From assembly GCA_964408455.1 (NCBI GenBank), contig CAYOZN010000030.1, positions 1 to 64,000 on the forward strand: 64,000 nucleotides of DNA, written 5' to 3'. Each line of letters opens with the position of its first letter. Within the stretch, counting starts at the first letter, position 1. The stretch is from CAYOZN01 sp964408455 (lineage in GTDB: Bacteria > Planctomycetota > Phycisphaerae > UBA1845 > UTPLA1). Below, in pieces: positions 60,998 through 64,000 of the stretch. Position numbers and translations under genes: made by a program. The notes beneath the pieces are model-generated. The model did no database searches. It saw nothing but the letters and a program-made list of their open reading frames with translations, and was not told where the DNA came from.

Positions 60998-61038
60998 TGA
61001 CACCCCTCCGAGTAGCGGACCGGGTGTCACTTTTTATT
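60998..61038 (+). terminator. Intrinsic terminator after the YYYDE lipoprotein
   Basis: TGACACCC (60998-61005) pairs with GGGTGTCA (61022-61029). An inner TCCG/CGGA stem has an AGTAG loop, and CTTTTTATT follows. It is a rho-independent terminator for the plus-strand gene and lies ten bases before the convergent sigma gene end. Confidence 0.8.
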
Positions 61039-61047
61039 CCCGAGTCG

Positions 61048-61623
61048 CTATTCCTCCTCGCCCAGCATCTCCCGAACCCGTTCCCGGAGCCGCGCCGTGA
61101 TTCGCCACTTGATGACCCGCACCTGGTTCGGCGTCATGCCAAGCGCTTGGCACACCTTGTCAGCCTCGACTCCGTCGATCACGTGCATCTTGAAGGCCTC
61201 GTACGTCGAGGGCTCAATCTCGGTGCGAATGCGGCCAAGGCAGTACAGCAGGTGCTCCTGTCGCCATGCCCGGTCGAATGCCTCGTCCGGGCCGGCTTCC
61301 GAGTCCTGCTGGTTGGCGAGCATCGTCGTGCCTGCCGCGTCCTCGGCACGGCCGCGGGCCAGCGTGCGAATCCTGTTATTCACAATGGTTCGGAGCCAGC
61401 CCTTGAAGCGTCCGCGGGCAGGATCGTACTCGAAGGAGTTGATATGCTGATGGACCGCCGCCATGCAGTGCTGCACCACGTCGTCCGCATCCGCCTCCCG
61501 CAGACCGCGCGAAAGCGCAAAGCGCTTCAGCATCGGACGATACATCGCGTCGAACTCATCCCACGCGCGGCGGTCGCCGGCGTCGCGGATGCGCTCCAAT
61601 AGGCTGACGCGTGTTGAGTCCAT
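61048..61623 (-). CDS. ECF-type RNA polymerase sigma factor
   Basis: A 191-residue sigma factor starting at ATG 61623. Region 2 is WDEFDAMYRPMLKRFALSRG with DADDVVQHCMAAVHQHINSF and WLRTIVNNRIRTLARGRA. Region 4 carries EIEPSTYEAFKMHVIDGVEA and ADKVCQALGMTPNQVRVIKW. It belongs with the planctomycete ECF group associated with Ser/Thr kinases. Here the candidate kinase (57898-59694) is on the same strand, but two plus-strand lipoprotein genes intervene. Confidence 0.88.
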   Translation of the reverse strand: MDSTRVSLLERIRDAGDRRAWDEFDAMYRPMLKRFALSRGLREADADDVVQHCMAAVHQHINSFEYDPARGRFKGWLRTIVNNRIRTLARGRAEDAAGTTMLANQQDSEAGPDEAFDRAWRQEHLLYCLGRIRTEIEPSTYEAFKMHVIDGVEADKVCQALGMTPNQVRVIKWRITARLRERVREMLGEEE

Positions 61624-62024
61624 ATATCCACGAGTCGTCGTACCGGCCAAGCACGCGCGACCAACGCCTCACAAGAATGGCATTCTACCGAAGCGGCATC
61701 GCGATGACACGCGCGGCGGAGGAAATTTGTACATGATAAATCTTGAACTTGAATCCGGCGTTCGTTAGCATGAGCCGCGTTCGGTCAGTCAGTCTCATCG
61801 GCCGGGCGGGCCCGGTTGGTTTCGGGGAGGTCCTTCGGAAAATATCGCGCCTTCAGTCGTTTTCCGCGCGGGTGCCGCCGCTTCGCCAGTGCTGGTCGTG
61901 GGCGCAGCCCCCCATCGCGAAGGCAAGCGACACAAGGGCCACGGCGCGACCGGTGCGCGGCCTTTTTCACAACAGGCAAAGTTGCGGAACGGCGCTTACG
62001 CCATTCGCCATAGAGGGGAAAAGC
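61624..62024. other. Intergenic region before the lectin-like gene
   Basis: This 401-base gap lies between divergent genes. Nothing but the AGAGGGGAA ribosome site for 62025 is recognised. The frames present appear to be shadows. Confidence 0.5.
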
Positions 62025-62627
62025 ATGTTTCGACGACCGATGGCAGTGATCTTGGCCTGCATCTCGCCTTGCTGCATAGCAGGTGTCGCGCAGGCGTCGT
62101 TTGTCCCCTGGCACGCGGAGGACGGCGGCAACGGCCACTCCTACCAGGTCTTCAGCTCGCCGGAACCAATTCCGTGGGCAACGGCGCAGACCATCGCCCA
62201 GTCACACGGCGGCTATCTCGCGACCATTACGTCCGCCGCGGAACAGGACTTTGTCTATTCCCTCGCGCTGGCCAACCCGGCCGCGTGGGAGCCGGCCAGC
62301 AGCCATCCATTTCGGCACGGCCCGTGGCTTGGCGGTTTTCAGGTTCCCGGTTCGCCGGAGCCGGGTGGCGGCTGGCAGTGGATCACCGGCGAGGCGTTTT
62401 CCTATTCGCTGTGGGATGGCGGCGAGCCCAACGACGCAGGCGGCGAGAACTTCATTCATTTTCATGGTCTGGGCGCCGCGGTGCCCGGCGGCTGGAACGA
62501 CATTGCCGGCGTCACGCCGCACGTGTACGGATACGTGGTGGAAATCAATATTCCAGAGCCTGCGTCGGCAATACTGCTGACGGTTGGTGCCGCGCTGTTG
62601 CTGCGCGTCCGCCGGCGTGCCGGCTAA
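62025..62627 (+). CDS. C-type lectin-like PEP-CTERM protein
   Basis: A 200-residue protein starting at ATG 62025 with a signal peptide (MAVILACISPCCIAGVAQAS). The C-type lectin fold is suggested by AQTIAQSHGGYLATITSAAE, WQWITGEAFSYSLWDGGEPN and GGWNDIAG. The C-terminus is a PEP-CTERM signal (IPEPASAILLTVGAALLL followed by RVRRRAG). It should be sorted by exosortase and may bind a carbohydrate. Not a classic calcium site; ligand unknown. Confidence 0.85.
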   Translation: MFRRPMAVILACISPCCIAGVAQASFVPWHAEDGGNGHSYQVFSSPEPIPWATAQTIAQSHGGYLATITSAAEQDFVYSLALANPAAWEPASSHPFRHGPWLGGFQVPGSPEPGGGWQWITGEAFSYSLWDGGEPNDAGGENFIHFHGLGAAVPGGWNDIAGVTPHVYGYVVEINIPEPASAILLTVGAALLLRVRRRAG

Positions 62628-62766
62628 CGGAAAACGGGTTGAAGGAATTTGCTCGGGCCAGTGGCAAGGGTGGCATCCTGCCGCGTGCCAGATTCGTGAG
62701 TCGAGCCAGTTTGGGCAACTGTACAGATCGATCCGGGCCAACCAGCGAAAGGACACGGGAACTCGC

Positions 62767-64000
62767 ATGAACTCCCAGGTATCCGCGCGTATTAATCGAA
62801 TTGCGCTCCATTCTGTCTGCTTTCTGGCGCTGATGGTCGCGACCGCACATGCGGAACAGATCATCATCACAACGACCAATTCGACGGACGGTCTGGGCGC
62901 AAACGCCGCGATCGGCACTGCGGTTTATGACAATCCCGAAGAAAGCGGAGACTTCGGTCTGGACTTCCGGCCTGAACGCAAGCTCGTGACGGAACCGTTC
63001 CCGCTTATTCTCACCACGCGCGCCCTCATGGAGTTTTGCCTCACCCAGCCGGGCTGCCCGGTGCAATTGCCGCCATTCGTGCAAATCAATTCGGCGGTTC
63101 TGTCGCTCTATGTCGTGACGCCAAGCAGTCACCCTGCCGCGCTCATGCACGTCACGACCATAGAAGAAGGAATCCTGACACAGCCCGATGATTATTCGGA
63201 AGCGGCAGTGCAGGTCGCCAGCGGCATCACCGGCGCGGGTCTTCAGGGTCAGACAATTGACATTGACGTCACGCCCCAGATTGTGGCAGACCTCGCCGAC
63301 GGCAAGACCTGGTGCGCCTTCCGCCTTCAACTCGAAAACGAAGGCGCAACGCCGCCGGTGCTGGGCGTCAACATATCCGAGTCCGAAGACTTGATCGATG
63401 GAACCCCCCCACCCGCGCTCATCATCGACTTCACGTTCCTCACGCCAACCTTCATCGTGTCCGATGCGTCTCCAATTATCGCTGAAGGCGCGGCCGCTTC
63501 GGTCATGGTGCGACTCTCCGCCAATCCCGGGCAGATCGTCAACGTCGACGTTGCACACATCGGTGGCGACACCGACATTTCGGTCCACCCTGATAGCGCG
63601 GTGCTCACGTTCACGCCCGCCGACTTCGACCAGGATCAGGAGGTAATCTTGCAGGCGGCGGAGGATGCCGATTACCTCCCCGGCATCGCGACCATCCGCA
63701 TCAGCGCAACCGGTCTGTCACCCATCGATCTGACGGCTACGGAGAACGACAACGAGCCGGCCCCGCCGGTGATCTACGTCAAGTCCGATGCCGTTGGCGC
63801 CAACGACGGTTCATCCTGGGCCGACGCTTTCAATTCGTTGCAGGATGCCCTGCTGCTGGCAGCCGCCTCAGGCGGCGACGTCGAGCAGGTCTGGGTTGCC
63901 TCCGGGACATATATGCCGGCGCCGCCTGGCGGCAGCAGGGCCGCGTCCTTTGTCGTGCCCGCGGGGCTGGAACTGTACGGCGGCTTCTCCGGAGCGGAGA
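62767..64000 (+). CDS. Large exported surface protein, 3' end cut by window edge
   Basis: The frame is open from ATG 62767 to the window edge (411 codons). A signal peptide (ALHSVCFLALMVATAHA) precedes a DNRLRE-like beta domain (TQPDDYSEAAVQVASGI) and a Calx-beta-like segment (EGAAASVMVRLSANPGQIVN). The segment VIYVKSDAVGANDGSSWADA at about residue 336 is typical of the start of a right-handed beta-helix or Pmp-type domain in planctomycete surface proteins. The remainder lies outside the window. Confidence 0.8.
   Translation, partial: MNSQVSARINRIALHSVCFLALMVATAHAEQIIITTTNSTDGLGANAAIGTAVYDNPEESGDFGLDFRPERKLVTEPFPLILTTRALMEFCLTQPGCPVQLPPFVQINSAVLSLYVVTPSSHPAALMHVTTIEEGILTQPDDYSEAAVQVASGITGAGLQGQTIDIDVTPQIVADLADGKTWCAFRLQLENEGATPPVLGVNISESEDLIDGTPPPALIIDFTFLTPTFIVSDASPIIAEGAAASVMVRLSANPGQIVNVDVAHIGGDTDISVHPDSAVLTFTPADFDQDQEVILQAAEDADYLPGIATIRISATGLSPIDLTATENDNEPAPPVIYVKSDAVGANDGSSWADAFNSLQDALLLAAASGGDVEQVWVASGTYMPAPPGGSRAASFVVPAGLELYGGFSGAE

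Noticed and set aside
1..64000. CRISPR arrays, rRNA, tRNA, integrase or phage genes
   Set aside because: No regularly spaced direct repeats with unique spacers, no rRNA or tRNA signatures and no integrase or phage structural gene were seen.

Overview
The window looks like a GC-rich chromosome segment from a member of the Planctomycetota, probably Phycisphaerae-related. This is an inference from gene content, because no rRNA is present. The supporting signs are several type II prepilin-like proteins (FTLVELLVVIAII-type N-termini), PEP-CTERM exported proteins, dockerin-like Asp-rich C-termini, thrombospondin type 3 repeats, Cys-rich GACC repeats, an ECF sigma factor near a Ser/Thr kinase that carries a zinc anti-sigma motif, and many small zinc-ribbon or lipoprotein genes. 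Genes are short transcription units on both strands. Very long antisense ORFs mirror many real genes, as expected at this base composition, and were left out.

Layout. 1-5 kb: a truncated prepilin-like gene, a DUF434 protein, an exported DUF4139-like protein and an exported dockerin-like protein. 5-9.5 kb: a Cys-rich protein with four CxxC-x9-CxxC modules, convergent with selB-selA (selenocysteine incorporation). 9.8-14.2 kb: a membrane-anchored TPR protein, a heavy-metal-binding/DJ-1/intradiol-dioxygenase fusion, small proteins and a lipoprotein with two CxxCH heme motifs. 14.2-17.5 kb: a 5'-truncated REP-associated (IS200-like) transposase beside a glycogen debranching enzyme whose gene carries an in-frame array of palindromic repeats. 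17.8-31.7 kb: mixed genes (zinc-ribbon membrane protein, zinc alcohol dehydrogenase, DUF1573, Kelch lipoprotein, methyltransferase, holA, TPR protein, SDR, DinB, pseudopilin). 32-37 kb: fliM, HEAT-like protein, fumC and a PEP-CTERM protein. 37-43.5 kb: a large thrombospondin-repeat/dockerin lipoprotein, an ECF sigma/anti-sigma-like/coiled-coil operon and YjbQ. 43.5-51.4 kb: a frameshifted SUMF1-family gene and two large paralogous exported Cys-rich dockerin proteins with matching promoter-like leaders and matching terminators. 51.5-56.9 kb: a same-strand sugar cluster (PPi-phosphofructokinase, GH57, GT4 glycogen-synthase-like, NUDT22-like Nudix). 57-61.6 kb: pseudopilin, receptor-type Ser/Thr kinase, two small lipoproteins (one built from YYYDE repeats) and an ECF sigma factor. 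62-64 kb: a C-type-lectin-like PEP-CTERM protein and the start of a large surface protein.

Two functional themes stand out. The first is storage polysaccharide and sugar-nucleotide metabolism: debranching enzyme, GH57, GT4, a putative UDP-sugar hydrolase and PPi-PFK. The second is a large exported proteome: lipoproteins, PEP-CTERM proteins, dockerin-like Cys-rich proteins and pseudopilins. Two ECF sigma modules probably regulate parts of it. No CRISPR array, phage, rRNA or tRNA was found. Several intergenic hairpins with U-tracts have no upstream gene and may mark small RNAs or attenuated leaders.
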